Shown here: one piece after another, positions 52,152 to 61,897 of the stretch | How positions within the stretch are numbered: position 1 is the stretch's first letter | Layout: every line of letters begins with the position of its first letter | Source: Roseateles sp. DAIF2 | GTDB lineage: Bacteria > Pseudomonadota > Gammaproteobacteria > Burkholderiales > Burkholderiaceae_C | Direction of reading: 5' to 3' | Assembly: GCF_015624425.1 (NCBI RefSeq) | Contig: NZ_CP049919.1 | Coordinates: 5,642,001-5,706,000 of the forward strand | Length of the DNA stretch: 64,000 nt | Position numbers and translations under genes: made by a program | Notes under the pieces: generated by a model | Databases searched by the model: none | What the model was told of the DNA's origin: nothing | Seen by the model: only the letters and a program-made list of their open reading frames with translations

Positions 52152-52167
52152 TGCAGGGGCCGTGCCA
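52152..52167 (-). promoter_or_regulatory. Sigma-54 promoter of pilA
   Basis: The minus strand reads TGGCACGGCCCCTGCA, matching the consensus TGGCACG-N4-TTGC with one mismatch and the required 10-base GG-to-GC spacing. Transcription would start around 52141, about 50 bases before the pilA ATG. This agrees with the PilR/RpoN control of pilA known in other proteobacteria. Confidence 0.8.
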
Positions 52168-52308
52168 GCCTCTTCAACCCCACCAAATGTGACCCAGTTC
52201 ACGGATTTCCCGGCAGGCGGCCATCGAAGGTGACGTTTTTTGTCGGCTCCAGCGGCGCGATTTGTCGCCTGGCATGGGGCTGACCTTTTTTGTCAGCCGC
52301 GCAGAAGC

Positions 52309-53088
52309 TCAGAGCGACAGGATCTGGCCCGCCTGCAGGGCGGCGATGCGGTGCGGGGTGGCCAGGGCGCCGACTTCCTGCATCACCGCATCGACCTCGC
52401 CGGGCTTGATATGGGTGATGTGCACGTCGATGCTGCCGCCCAGCTGGGCCAGCTCCTTGCCGAGCGCGGCCGGGCAGAGGTGGCGGCTGATGCGCGCCAG
52501 CTGGCGCTCCTCGTCGCTGAAGGCGGTTTCGATCACCAGATGGGCCACCTTGATCTGGGCCAGGCGCTGCCACAGGGCCGGATTGGGGCCGGTGTCGCCG
52601 GTGTAGACCCAGTGGCCCGCCGCACCGCCGTCGACCGCGAAGCCACAGGCCGGCACCGTGTGCTCGGCGCTCAGCACCTCGACCGCGCGTCCGCCCGGCA
52701 GCTGCAGGCGCTGGCCGATCTCGAAGGGGCGCAGCGCCAGCACCGGATGTTCGGCGCTGGGCAGGCGGGTGAAGTCGGGCCAGATCACGCCGTTGAACAC
52801 ATGCTGGCGCAGCGCTTCCAGGGTCGGCGCCAGGCCGAAGACCTGGATCGGCGGGCGCTGGGCCTGGGCACGCAGGCGCAGCACCGAGTCGGCCAGCAGC
52901 GGGATGCCCAGCACATGGTCCAGATGGGAATGGCTGAGCAGGATATGGTCGACACGCGCCAGCGCCTCCAGGCCCAGGTCGCCCACGCCGGTGCCGGCGT
53001 CGATGAGCACATCGTCGTCCAGCAGGAAAGCGGTGGTCTTGTATCCGGCGGCGATCGCGCCGGAACAGCCCAGGACTCTTATTTTCAT
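52309..53088 (-). CDS. Class II 3',5'-cyclic-nucleotide phosphodiesterase (metallo-beta-lactamase fold)
   Basis: The 259-residue protein starts MKIRVLGCSGAIAAGYKTTAFL and carries the MBL metal motif SHSHLDHVLGIP, VYTGDTGPN and the late HITHIKPGE, the pattern of the class II cAMP phosphodiesterase family. It is predicted to hydrolyse cyclic AMP or a related cyclic nucleotide in the cytoplasm. It is the last gene of the TerC-kinase-PP2C-FHA block, about 170 bp behind the FHA gene. ATG 53088 fits the family start. Confidence 0.85.
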   Translation of the reverse strand: MKIRVLGCSGAIAAGYKTTAFLLDDDVLIDAGTGVGDLGLEALARVDHILLSHSHLDHVLGIPLLADSVLRLRAQAQRPPIQVFGLAPTLEALRQHVFNGVIWPDFTRLPSAEHPVLALRPFEIGQRLQLPGGRAVEVLSAEHTVPACGFAVDGGAAGHWVYTGDTGPNPALWQRLAQIKVAHLVIETAFSDEERQLARISRHLCPAALGKELAQLGGSIDVHITHIKPGEVDAVMQEVGALATPHRIAALQAGQILSL

Positions 53089-53262
53089 GCGCGGCGTTGA
53101 AGCAGGCGAGCCCGGGGCTCGGTGAACGGGGGGCTCCAATTTACGCATGCCAGCGGCGCGCGCAAGCCGCCTTTTTCGCGTTTCTCAGCCGTTCGAGGGA
53201 GAAGCCGCGCGGCGCGTGACTTGCTGCACGGCAGCGCCCTCGCCCGCCGGCCCGTCCGGCTA

Positions 53263-53919
53263 CTACTGCTGCTGCACGAACTGCATCTGGGTGCCGGCCA
53301 GCTCGATCACATCGCCGCTCTTGAGCGCGATCGATTCGCCGGTCAGCGGCACGCCGTTGACGCTGGGCCGGGCGCCGCCCTCGACATGGGCGAACACATA
53401 GCCGCTGGGCCGCTTGGTGATCGAGGCCACCTGCACGCCGGGCTTGCCGACCGTCGTGACCACCTTGGTCAGGCTGACCTCGCGGCCGGCGGCGGCACCG
53501 GTCAGCACCTTGATCGTGGCCGGGGTCGCCGCGCTGGCCGGCGAACCGAGGGCGCCGAAGGACGAGGGCAGGCCGAAGCCGCTGGGCGTGCCGCCCGGCT
53601 TCAGGATCATGGTCTTCTCGTAGTCCATGCTGTCTTCCAGCAGGAACTTGATCTTGTACTTGCCCACCTCGACGACATCGTTGTTGGCCAGCAGCTGCTT
53701 CTTGATGGCCTTGCCGTTGATGTAGGTACCGTTGGTGGAGTTCAGGTCCTCGATGAACACATCGGCGCCGACCATCTGCAGCACGGCGTGCTCGCCGCTG
53801 ACCGCCAGGTTGTCGATCACGATGTCGTTGTAAGGCCGCCGCCCGAGCGTGGTCTTGTCCTTGGTGATCTGCACCTCCTTGATCACCACTCCGTCGAGCG
53901 AAACCACCAGTTTGCCCAT
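53263..53919 (-). CDS. Protein with two FHA domains
   Basis: The 218-residue phosphothreonine-reader has an N-terminal FHA domain with all contact motifs (TLGRRPYNDIVIDNLAVSGEHA and DLNSTNGTYING) and a degenerate second FHA-like domain (about residues 135-215, PSVNGVPLTGESIAL) lacking the Arg/Ser-His pair. The linker contains DYEKTMILKPGG, whose Thr could be a kinase target in the manner of GarA/OdhI. It sits between the PP2C and phosphodiesterase genes and is the likely adaptor of the kinase. Confidence 0.9.
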   Translation of the reverse strand: MGKLVVSLDGVVIKEVQITKDKTTLGRRPYNDIVIDNLAVSGEHAVLQMVGADVFIEDLNSTNGTYINGKAIKKQLLANNDVVEVGKYKIKFLLEDSMDYEKTMILKPGGTPSGFGLPSSFGALGSPASAATPATIKVLTGAAAGREVSLTKVVTTVGKPGVQVASITKRPSGYVFAHVEGGARPSVNGVPLTGESIALKSGDVIELAGTQMQFVQQQ

Positions 53920-54011
53920 GCTTGACCTCAGTCCTATTGTCTCGTTGGCGTGCCGGGCCCGGCGACGCGAAGGAAGTAGATGAAGAAGATAGAGGACGGC
54001 GTTGCCGTTAC

Positions 54012-54803
54012 CTACGATCGTCTACCGAAGGGCCACCAGGTCCGGCTGACAGGCTTGGCGCGACCCTCCGCGCGAGCCAGCACAATCGCAATATTATCCT
54101 TGCCACCCATGTCATTGGCGCCGCTTATCAAGGCTTGGGCCGCTTCGGACAGCGAAGGGTGGTTTATCAGCAACTGCGCCAGGGCGTCGTCGTCCAGCAT
54201 ATCGGACAGCCCGTCGGAGCAGAGCAGGAACAGATCACCCGGCTGCACCTCGTGCTGATGCAGCTCCAGCATCACCGTGTCCTCGACGCCGACCGCGCGG
54301 GTCACCAGGTTGCGGTTGTTCGAGAAGGCGGCCTCCTCGGGCGTCAGCAGGCCGGCGTCGAGCTGCTCCTGCAGCAGCGAATGGTCGCGGGTCAGCTGGG
54401 TGAACTGGCCGTTGCGCAAACGGTAGGCGCGCGAGTCGCCGACATGGCCCAGCAGCAGCCCGCCCTCCAGGAACACCGCCAGCACCAGGGTCGTGCCCAT
54501 GCCGGCATAGCGCGGGTTGGTGTTCGCGGCATTGAAGATCGCGCGGTTGGCGTTGTCGACGCAGATGTCCATCGCGCGCCGCACATCGGCCGGCGCCGCC
54601 TTGCCGCCGGCCTCCTTCAGCCAGCGGCCCAGCTCGGCCTTGATGAAGCTGGTCAGCATCTGGCTGGCCACCTCGCCGGCGTTGTAACCGCCCATGCCGT
54701 CGGCCAGCACCGCCAGGCCCACCGCCTCGTCCACCGCCACCGAGTCTTCGTTGTTGTCGCGCGCGCGGCCAACATCGGTTGCGCTGAAGATCTCCACGGT
54801 CAT
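54012..54803 (-). CDS. PP2C-family Ser/Thr phosphatase (Stp1-like)
   Basis: This 263-residue phosphatase has every PP2C metal motif: RDNNEDS, VLADGMGGYNAGEVAS, GHVGDSRAYRL, RDHSLL, LLCSDGLSDML and GGKDNIAIVLA. It is soluble and of standard catalytic-domain length. Position between kinase and FHA protein makes it the antagonist of that kinase. ATG 54803 begins the family-typical start. Confidence 0.94.
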   Translation of the reverse strand: MTVEIFSATDVGRARDNNEDSVAVDEAVGLAVLADGMGGYNAGEVASQMLTSFIKAELGRWLKEAGGKAAPADVRRAMDICVDNANRAIFNAANTNPRYAGMGTTLVLAVFLEGGLLLGHVGDSRAYRLRNGQFTQLTRDHSLLQEQLDAGLLTPEEAAFSNNRNLVTRAVGVEDTVMLELHQHEVQPGDLFLLCSDGLSDMLDDDALAQLLINHPSLSEAAQALISGANDMGGKDNIAIVLARAEGRAKPVSRTWWPFGRRS

Positions 54804-54838
54804 GGGCGGGCGGGTTGAAGTAAAGGGAAGGAAATATC

Positions 54839-55891
54839 TCAGGGATTGTGCCCCGGCTCACCGCGCTCCAGGCGCTCGGTGCGCGCGAACGGGTCGGCGG
54901 CCGTGAAATCCTGACCGGGCGGGGCCGGGTCTTGCCCCGCCGGCCCGAGCTGGGCCAGCACCGCCTCCAGGTCCTGGGCCAGCGCCTCGCCGTCGGCATA
55001 GCGCAGCTCCGGCCGCTTCTCCAGCGCCAGGGCCAGCACCAGGGCCAGCGACTCCGGCAGGTCGGGACGGTGGTGGCGCACATCGGGCGGCGCCTGGTTG
55101 GCGATCTGGTACATCAGGGTCGCCATCGAATCGGACTGGTGCGGCAGCTGCCCCGTCAGCAGCTGGTACAGCATCGCGCCCAGCGAATAGAGATCGCTGC
55201 GGCCGTCGACCTTCAGCCCGGCCAGCTGCTCGGGCGACATGAAGGACGGGGTGCCCAGCACCAGGCCCGTGCGGGTGCGGCTGCCGTCGGCGATGCGCGC
55301 GATGCCGAAGTCCATGATCTTCAGCGCGCCGCTGGCGCGGTCCAGCATCACATTGCTGGGCTTGATGTCGCGATGCACCACGCCCTGCTGGTGCGCATAG
55401 GCCAGCGCCCGCGCCAGCCGCAGCACCAGGGCCAGCACCTCGCGCACCGGCAGCAGGGTGCCGGGCCGGGTGTAATGGCTCAGGTCCTGGCCCGGTGCGT
55501 ACTCCATCGCGATCCAGGCATCCTGCCCGGCCTGGCCGGCATCCAGCACCTGCAGTATCTCCGGGTGCTGCAGATGCCCGGCGGCACGCGCCTCGCGCAT
55601 GAAGCGCTGGCGCACGTCGATCAGATCCTCAGCCGCGAACTCGCGCTGCAGCGCCAGGCGCTTGATCGCGACCTTGCGGCCGCTGGATTTCTCGATGGCC
55701 AGGTGCACCACGGCCATCGCGCCGCGCCCCAGTTCCTCGCCCAGCTCGTAGGCGGCGAGCGTGGTGCCGCCACCGCCCTCATGCAGGAAATGCTGGGGCT
55801 GGGTGCTGGCCTCGCCCGACTCGGAATCCGCCGCCGCGCCGGCACCGCCGAGGCGGCCCAGCGCGCGTTTCCAGAAGCCGGACGCGGCCAT
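54839..55891 (-). CDS. Eukaryotic-type Ser/Thr protein kinase
   Basis: The 350-residue kinase has an N-terminal flexible region of about 45 residues, a glycine loop LGEELGRGAMAVVHLA, catalytic Lys in VAIKRL, VVHRDIKPSNVM, MDFGIAR and GTPSFMSPEQ, and a short disordered C-terminal tail. There is no membrane helix or PASTA repeat, so it is a cytoplasmic kinase. It starts 8 bp after terC and is followed by its phosphatase after about 36 bp, indicating one operon. Confidence 0.94.
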   Translation of the reverse strand: MAASGFWKRALGRLGGAGAAADSESGEASTQPQHFLHEGGGGTTLAAYELGEELGRGAMAVVHLAIEKSSGRKVAIKRLALQREFAAEDLIDVRQRFMREARAAGHLQHPEILQVLDAGQAGQDAWIAMEYAPGQDLSHYTRPGTLLPVREVLALVLRLARALAYAHQQGVVHRDIKPSNVMLDRASGALKIMDFGIARIADGSRTRTGLVLGTPSFMSPEQLAGLKVDGRSDLYSLGAMLYQLLTGQLPHQSDSMATLMYQIANQAPPDVRHHRPDLPESLALVLALALEKRPELRYADGEALAQDLEAVLAQLGPAGQDPAPPGQDFTAADPFARTERLERGEPGHNP

Positions 55892-55898
55892 CGCAGGA

Positions 55899-56639
55899 TC
55901 AGGCGGCCGCGCTGCCGCCCTTGTTGCGTGCGGCCAGCAGCTTGCCGGCGGCCAGCACCAGCAGCGCACCGACGACACCGGCGCCGTAGTACAGCGACGG
56001 CAGCACCTCGGTCGAACCGGGCTTGTCACCCGGCACGGTCGGCACCCAGGACGACAGCGCCGGGTCGCCCACCATCATCGTGCCGGCGATCCAGCCCAGC
56101 AGCATCGCGCCCAGAGTGATGACCATCGGGAAACGGTCCATCAGCTTGATCACCAGCTGGCTGCCCCAGACGATGATGGGGATCGAGACCAGCAGGCCGA
56201 AGATCACCAGCGGCATCTGATGGTCGCCACCCGCGCCCTCAGCGGCGCCGGCGATCGCGATCACGTTGTCCAGGCTCATCACGAAGTCCGCGACGATCAC
56301 GGTCTTCACCGCGGCCCAGAGCTTGTCGCTGGCCTGGATGTTGGCATGCTCGTCGTCATGCTCGGGCATCAGCAGCTTCATGCCGATCCACAGCAGCAGG
56401 ATGCCGCCGACCAGCTTCAGGAAGGGCAGCTTCAGCAGGGTGAGTGCGAAGAAGATCAGCACGACGCGCAGGATGATGGCGCCGGCGGTACCCCAGAGGA
56501 TGCCCTTGGTGCGCTGGGCATCGGGCAGCTTGCGGCAGGCCAGCGCGATCACGACCGCGTTGTCGCCGCCCAGCAGGATGTCGATCATGATGATCTGGCC
56601 GACGGCAAGCCAGAACTCGGGACTGGAAAGCATGTCCAT
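55899..56639 (-). CDS. TerC-family integral membrane protein
   Basis: This 246-residue membrane protein has about seven helices and the two acidic family signatures DILLGGDNAVVIALA and DFVMSLDNVIAIAGAA. TerC/YjbE proteins are linked to metal export (notably manganese) and tellurite or envelope stress. A TATAGT at about 56690 on the minus strand could be a -10 box, leaving a leader too short for the manganese riboswitch found before some homologues. It heads the kinase/phosphatase block. Confidence 0.9.
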   Translation of the reverse strand: MDMLSSPEFWLAVGQIIMIDILLGGDNAVVIALACRKLPDAQRTKGILWGTAGAIILRVVLIFFALTLLKLPFLKLVGGILLLWIGMKLLMPEHDDEHANIQASDKLWAAVKTVIVADFVMSLDNVIAIAGAAEGAGGDHQMPLVIFGLLVSIPIIVWGSQLVIKLMDRFPMVITLGAMLLGWIAGTMMVGDPALSSWVPTVPGDKPGSTEVLPSLYYGAGVVGALLVLAAGKLLAARNKGGSAAA

Positions 56640-56726
56640 GTGAGGAGCTTTGAGTTATTTGAATACCGTGGCCCGCGACGGTTGGACTATAGCCGGGCCC
56701 CCCAGCCTCTGACGACGCAAAAACAA

Positions 56727-56746
56727 AGAGGGGCAGAAGCCCCTCT
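56727..56746 (-). terminator. Terminator of sucCD
   Basis: Arms AGAGGGGC (56727-56734) and GCCCCTCT (56739-56746) enclose a 4-base loop; the A-rich left flank gives TTTGTTTTTGC on the minus strand. It separates sucD from terC. Confidence 0.88.
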
Positions 56747-56848
56747 CGTCAGGCCGCACAGGCTGCGGCGAAATTGTGCGCTGCGGCAGGGCCGGTCCCG
56801 ATGCGTGGATTTACGCATCGGCGGGCCGGCACCGCCGCGGGCCGCTGC

Positions 56849-57742
56849 TTACAGCAGGCCCTTCAGCAGACGGCCCATCTCGGACGGGTTGCGGGTCACG
56901 GTGAAGCCGCACTCTTCCATGATGGCCAGCTTGGCATCGGCCGTGTCGGCGCCGCCCGAGATCAGCGCGCCGGCGTGGCCCATGCGCTTGCCGGGAGGGG
57001 CGGTGACACCGGCGATGAAGCCGACGATCGGCTTCTTCATGTTGGCCTTGCACCAGCGGGCGGCTTCCGCCTCGTCCGGGCCGCCGATCTCGCCGATCAT
57101 GATCACGGCGTCGGTGTCCGGATCGTCGTTGAAGGCCTTCATCACGTCGATGTGCTTCAGACCGTTGATCGGGTCGCCGCCGATGCCCACGGCCGACGAC
57201 TGGCCGATGCCCAGCTCGGACAGCTGCGCCACGGCTTCATAGGTCAGGGTGCCGGAGCGCGACACGACGCCGACGCGGCCCTTGCGATGGATGTGGCCGG
57301 GCATGATGCCGATCTTGATCTCGTCGGGCGTGATCAGGCCGGGGCAGTTGGGGCCCAGCAGCAGGGTGCGCTTGCCACCGGCGGCTTCCTTGGCCTTCAT
57401 CTTGTTGCGCACTTCCAGCATGTCGCGCACGGGGATGCCTTCGGTGATGCAGATCGCCAGGTCCAGGTCGGCCTCGACGGCTTCCCAGATCGCGGCGGCG
57501 GCGCCGGCGGGCGGCACGTAGATCACCGACACGGTGGCGCCGGTCTGCGAGGCGGCTTCCTTGACGGTCGCGTAGATGGGGATCTCGGAGAACTTCTCGC
57601 CCGCCTTCTTGGGGTTCACGCCGGCGACGAAGGCGTTCTTGCCGTTCGCGTAGGCCTGGCAGCCCAGGGTGTGGAACTGACCGGTCTTGCCCGTGATGCC
57701 CTGGGTGATGACCTTGGTGTCTTTGTTGATGTAGATCGACAT
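56849..57742 (-). CDS. sucD: Succinyl-CoA synthetase subunit alpha
   Basis: The 297-residue alpha subunit carries the phosphohistidine chemistry of succinyl-CoA synthetase in the TCA cycle. Visible are the CoA-binding start [36 protein letters not shown], and the active-site His in [16 protein letters not shown] 57742 begins the family start [10 protein letters not shown]. It follows sucC after 20 bp. Confidence 0.98.
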   Translation of the reverse strand: MSIYINKDTKVITQGITGKTGQFHTLGCQAYANGKNAFVAGVNPKKAGEKFSEIPIYATVKEAASQTGATVSVIYVPPAGAAAAIWEAVEADLDLAICITEGIPVRDMLEVRNKMKAKEAAGGKRTLLLGPNCPGLITPDEIKIGIMPGHIHRKGRVGVVSRSGTLTYEAVAQLSELGIGQSSAVGIGGDPINGLKHIDVMKAFNDDPDTDAVIMIGEIGGPDEAEAARWCKANMKKPIVGFIAGVTAPPGKRMGHAGALISGGADTADAKLAIMEECGFTVTRNPSEMGRLLKGLL

Positions 57743-57762
57743 GATTTCTTTCCTTGCAGGGC

Positions 57763-58923
<1,161 letters not shown>

Positions 58924-58947
58924 AGGGGTCTCGCTTAGAGGGAAAAG

Positions 58948-59541
58948 TCAGGAAGAGGTGGTGGAGGTCGCGGTCACCGCGCCGGCCATGGCCGGACGGA
59001 ACCAACGGGGGTAATGCGCCTGCACGACGGCACCGTCGCTGCGCAGCGCATGACATTTGTCGATCTGGAACGGCGGCTGGCCGCTGCCGGCGTCGCCCTC
59101 GCGGGTGTCGATCACGATGCCGGCGAAGGCCTGGATCACCGCGGTCGGCAGCACCTGGCTCAGCTCGGTCAGGTGCGTGCAACCCTTGATGCCGGCCAGG
59201 CGTTCCTTGACGCCGGCGCGGAAGCCCTTCAGCAGGTTCAGCCCGGTCAGGCGCGCATAGGCGTCGCCATGTTCGGAGCAGCTGCCGGGATAGGGCATGC
59301 CGCGCGTCTCGGAACCGGCGGCCAGCACATTCAGCTGGCGGTCGACCACCAGGCACAGCAACATGTCGTGCAGCGGTTCGCCGGCACGGCGCAGTCCGGA
59401 GGCCAGCGGGATGTCGCGGGTCTTCAGGTCCTGCAGCGTGGCCTCGACGTCGAACAGCCCGTCGCCGCGCGCGAACACCTGCACATCGATGGCTCGACGG
59501 TGCAGCAGCTGGCGCTCGGAAGCGGGGGTGAGCAGGGACAT
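58948..59541 (-). CDS. DUF2889 family protein
   Basis: The 197-residue protein of unknown biochemical role starts MSLLTPASERQLLHRRAIDV and contains FDVEATLQDLKTRDI, CTHLTEL and the Cys-containing IDKCHAL, the pattern of DUF2889. Members lie between recX and sucC in many Burkholderiales, as here, so it is a syntenic core gene. It is only 25 bp upstream of sucC. ATG 59541 gives the conserved N-terminus; the frame remains open upstream. Confidence 0.85.
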   Translation of the reverse strand: MSLLTPASERQLLHRRAIDVQVFARGDGLFDVEATLQDLKTRDIPLASGLRRAGEPLHDMLLCLVVDRQLNVLAAGSETRGMPYPGSCSEHGDAYARLTGLNLLKGFRAGVKERLAGIKGCTHLTELSQVLPTAVIQAFAGIVIDTREGDAGSGQPPFQIDKCHALRSDGAVVQAHYPRWFRPAMAGAVTATSTTSS

Positions 59542-59647
59542 GAAGGGTACAGACTGAGGCGCAAGCAGGCCCGCCAAACCCCGAAAACGGAGGGCGGGCA
59601 AGACTGCCAAAGACCGCCAATGTAGCATGCTGCGCTGCCGCAAGCCT

Positions 59648-59671
59648 GTCGCGGGGCTGTCAGCCCGCGAC
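59648..59671. repeat. Inverted repeat between recX and DUF2889 genes
   Basis: GTCGCGGG (59648-59655) pairs with CCCGCGAC (59664-59671) around an 8-base loop. There is no T-run on either side, so it is a weak terminator or a regulator site. Confidence 0.4.
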
Positions 59672-59708
59672 TTCCGGCCTGATTGTTCGCACCGAGGAAC
59701 GGCCGGTT

Positions 59709-60227
59709 TCAGTCCGGCAGACCGCGCAGCACCCGGCGGATCACCTCGGCGGAGAAGCCGCGGCCGGCCAGGAAACGGGTCTGCTTGGCCCGCGCCGCCG
59801 CGTCTTCCGGGGGCGTGGCGCCGAATTTGCGCTGCCAGACCGCCTGCGCACGCTCCAACTCGCTGTCCTTCAACCGGGCCTGGGCCTCCTCGCCCAGGCT
59901 CAGGCCATGCTGGGCCAGCTCCTGCTTGATACGCAGATTGCCATAGCGCCCGGCGCGCGCATGTACGCGCGACTCAACGAAGCGCGTCTCGTCCAGATAA
60001 CCCCGGGCCTGCAGCCAGACCAGCAGCTGCTCGACCTCGTCCGCCACATCGGCCGGTTCGGCCAACTCATCGAGCGGCTCGTCGGCGGGCGCCTCGGCCT
60101 GCCTGACGGCCTGGGCCGCCCGGGCCAGGCGCAGCAGCTTGCTGCGCAGCTCGGACAGGCTGTGCTCGCGCTGCGCCAGCAGCGCGATCGCGCGCATCTT
60201 CAGGGACAGGGGCTTGTGGAGGCTCAT
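59709..60227 (-). CDS. recX: Recombination regulator RecX
   Basis: The 172-residue RecX modulates RecA filaments. It consists of three-helix repeats with the family segments ALRLLAQREHS-like (AIALLAQREHSLSELRSKL), YLDETRFVESRVHARAGRYG and KQELAQHGLS, and FLAGRGFSAEVIRRVL at the end. ATG 60227 overlaps the stop of the NTF2-like gene (ATGA), placing it in the recA transcription unit. Confidence 0.93.
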   Translation of the reverse strand: MSLHKPLSLKMRAIALLAQREHSLSELRSKLLRLARAAQAVRQAEAPADEPLDELAEPADVADEVEQLLVWLQARGYLDETRFVESRVHARAGRYGNLRIKQELAQHGLSLGEEAQARLKDSELERAQAVWQRKFGATPPEDAAARAKQTRFLAGRGFSAEVIRRVLRGLPD

Positions 60228-60667
60228 GGCGCCGCGGCATCCGGTGCCAGGCTCAGGTCCAGGCCCGGCCGCATGTCGGCGGGCAGGTCGCCCCGCCCCG
60301 GCAGGCCCTGGCGCCAGCTCGGTGGCGCCTGCACATCGGACCAGTATTCGTCGAGGCCGGCGATGCGCCCGCCCTCCAGCGTGAAGAAGCTGTTGGCGTA
60401 GAAGGACGCCTCGCCATGATCGACCCGCACCAGGCTGTGCACCCGTCCGGCGCTCAGCGCCCGCAGTTCCAGCAGGCGGATCGTCCAGCCCTCGGGGTAG
60501 ACCGCGTTCACATGCACGACCGCGGCCGCGCCGATGAAGCGCTCGCGCGTGGCCCACCAGGTGCAGCAGGCCTCGGGCGCGAGCAGGGCCTGGGCCTCGG
60601 CCCAGCGGCGCGCCTGGTACAGCGCCCAGAAGCGCCGCACCAGGGCCGATTCGGCCAGATCGGCCAT
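60224..60667 (-). CDS. NTF2/SnoaL-like small protein
   Basis: This roughly 147-residue protein has the NTF2-like cone fold pattern: RRFWALYQARRWAEAQALLA at the start and HGEASFYANSFFTLEGGRI later. A ligand-binding or hydrolase role is possible but unassigned. It sits between recA and recX and overlaps recX, an uncommon insertion in the usual recA-recX pair. The start (ATG 60667) is probable; an upstream extension is possible. Confidence 0.75.
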   Translation of the reverse strand: MADLAESALVRRFWALYQARRWAEAQALLAPEACCTWWATRERFIGAAAVVHVNAVYPEGWTIRLLELRALSAGRVHSLVRVDHGEASFYANSFFTLEGGRIAGLDEYWSDVQAPPSWRQGLPGRGDLPADMRPGLDLSLAPDAAAP

Positions 60668-60723
60668 TTCGGCCGACGCGCTGCCATGGCCCTCACCGGC
60701 CGGCCACGGCGGGACCAAGCGCC

Positions 60724-61761
60724 TTACTCCGCGGCGCTCACGCCCAGCAGCGGCACGCCCAGCGATTCGCGGATCTTGTTCTCGATCTCGACCGCGATGT
60801 CGGGGTTCTCGCGCAGGAACTCGCGGGCGTTGTCCTTGCCCTGGCCGATCTTCTCGCCACCATAGGCATACCAGGCGCCGGCCTTGTCGACCACCTTGGC
60901 GACCACGCCCATGTCGATGATCTCGCCCTCGCGGCTGATGCCCTCGCCGTAGAGGATGTCGAACTCGGCGGTCTTGAACGGGGGCGAGACCTTGTTCTTG
61001 ACGACCTTGACCTTGGTCTCGGAGCCGATCACCTCCTCGCCCTTCTTGATCGAGCCGATGCGGCGGATGTCCAGGCGCACCGAGGCGTAGAACTTCAGCG
61101 CATTGCCGCCGGTGGTGGTTTCGGGCGAGCCGAACATCACGCCGATCTTCATGCGGATCTGGTTGATGAAGACGACCGTGCAGTTGGTCTTCTTGATCGT
61201 GGCGGTCAGCTTGCGCAGGGCCTGGCTCATCAGGCGGGCCTGCAGGCCGGGCAGGGAGTCGCCCATCTCGCCTTCGAGTTCGGCCTTGGGCGTCAGCGCG
61301 GCCACCGAGTCGATGATGATCAGGTCCACCGAACCGGAGCGCACCAGCGCATCGACGATCTCCAGCGCCTGCTCGCCGGTGTCGGGCTGGCTGATCAGCA
61401 GGTCCTGCAGGTTGACGCCCAGCTTCTGCGCGTACTGCACGTCCAGCGCATGCTCGGCATCGATGAAGGCGCAGACACCCTGCAGCTTCTGCATCTGGGC
61501 GATCACCTGCAGGGTCAGGGTGGTCTTGCCGGAGGATTCCGGACCGTAGATCTCGACCACGCGGCCGCGCGGCAGGCCACCGACGCCCAGCGCGATGTCC
61601 AGGCCCAGCGAGCCGGTGGAGACGACCTGGATGTCCTCGATCACCTCGCCCTCGCCCAGGCGCATGATGGAGCCCTTGCCGAACTGCTTTTCGATCTGGG
61701 CAAGAGCGGCCTGCAGGGCCTTGGCTTTTTCGGTATTGGCGTTTTTGACGGGGGCATCCAT
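60724..61761 (-). CDS. recA: Recombinase RecA
   Basis: The 345-residue RecA has Walker [29 protein letters not shown], Walker [11 protein letters not shown], the DNA-binding loop 2 region [20 protein letters not shown] and the usual C-terminus. It drives homologous recombination and LexA self-cleavage. ATG 61761 gives the standard N-terminus; the LexA box lies 41 bases upstream. Confidence 0.98.
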   Translation of the reverse strand: MDAPVKNANTEKAKALQAALAQIEKQFGKGSIMRLGEGEVIEDIQVVSTGSLGLDIALGVGGLPRGRVVEIYGPESSGKTTLTLQVIAQMQKLQGVCAFIDAEHALDVQYAQKLGVNLQDLLISQPDTGEQALEIVDALVRSGSVDLIIIDSVAALTPKAELEGEMGDSLPGLQARLMSQALRKLTATIKKTNCTVVFINQIRMKIGVMFGSPETTTGGNALKFYASVRLDIRRIGSIKKGEEVIGSETKVKVVKNKVSPPFKTAEFDILYGEGISREGEIIDMGVVAKVVDKAGAWYAYGGEKIGQGKDNAREFLRENPDIAVEIENKIRESLGVPLLGVSAAE

Positions 61762-61801
61762 GTTCGATCTCCTGTTTCGGCTGGGCGCATTATGGCGCAA
61801 T

Positions 61802-61817
61802 CTGTATATTCGTACAG
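61802..61817 (-). promoter_or_regulatory. LexA (SOS) box of recA
   Basis: CTGTATATTCGTACAG fits CTGT-N8-ACAG exactly, 41 bases before the recA ATG. It shows that recA, and probably the NTF2-like and recX genes behind it, are damage-inducible. Confidence 0.92.
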
Positions 61818-61897
61818 TAGTTTAGACAGGGGCTGCTGCCATTCAATGTCAGTAGTGCCAGCCTCCCTAGAATGCTCATAAAGACTGGGGACAAGCG

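Noticed and set aside
56640..56720. Manganese (yybP-ykoY) riboswitch before the TerC gene
   Set aside because: The leader between the probable -10 box and the ATG is only about 45 bases and shows no such fold.
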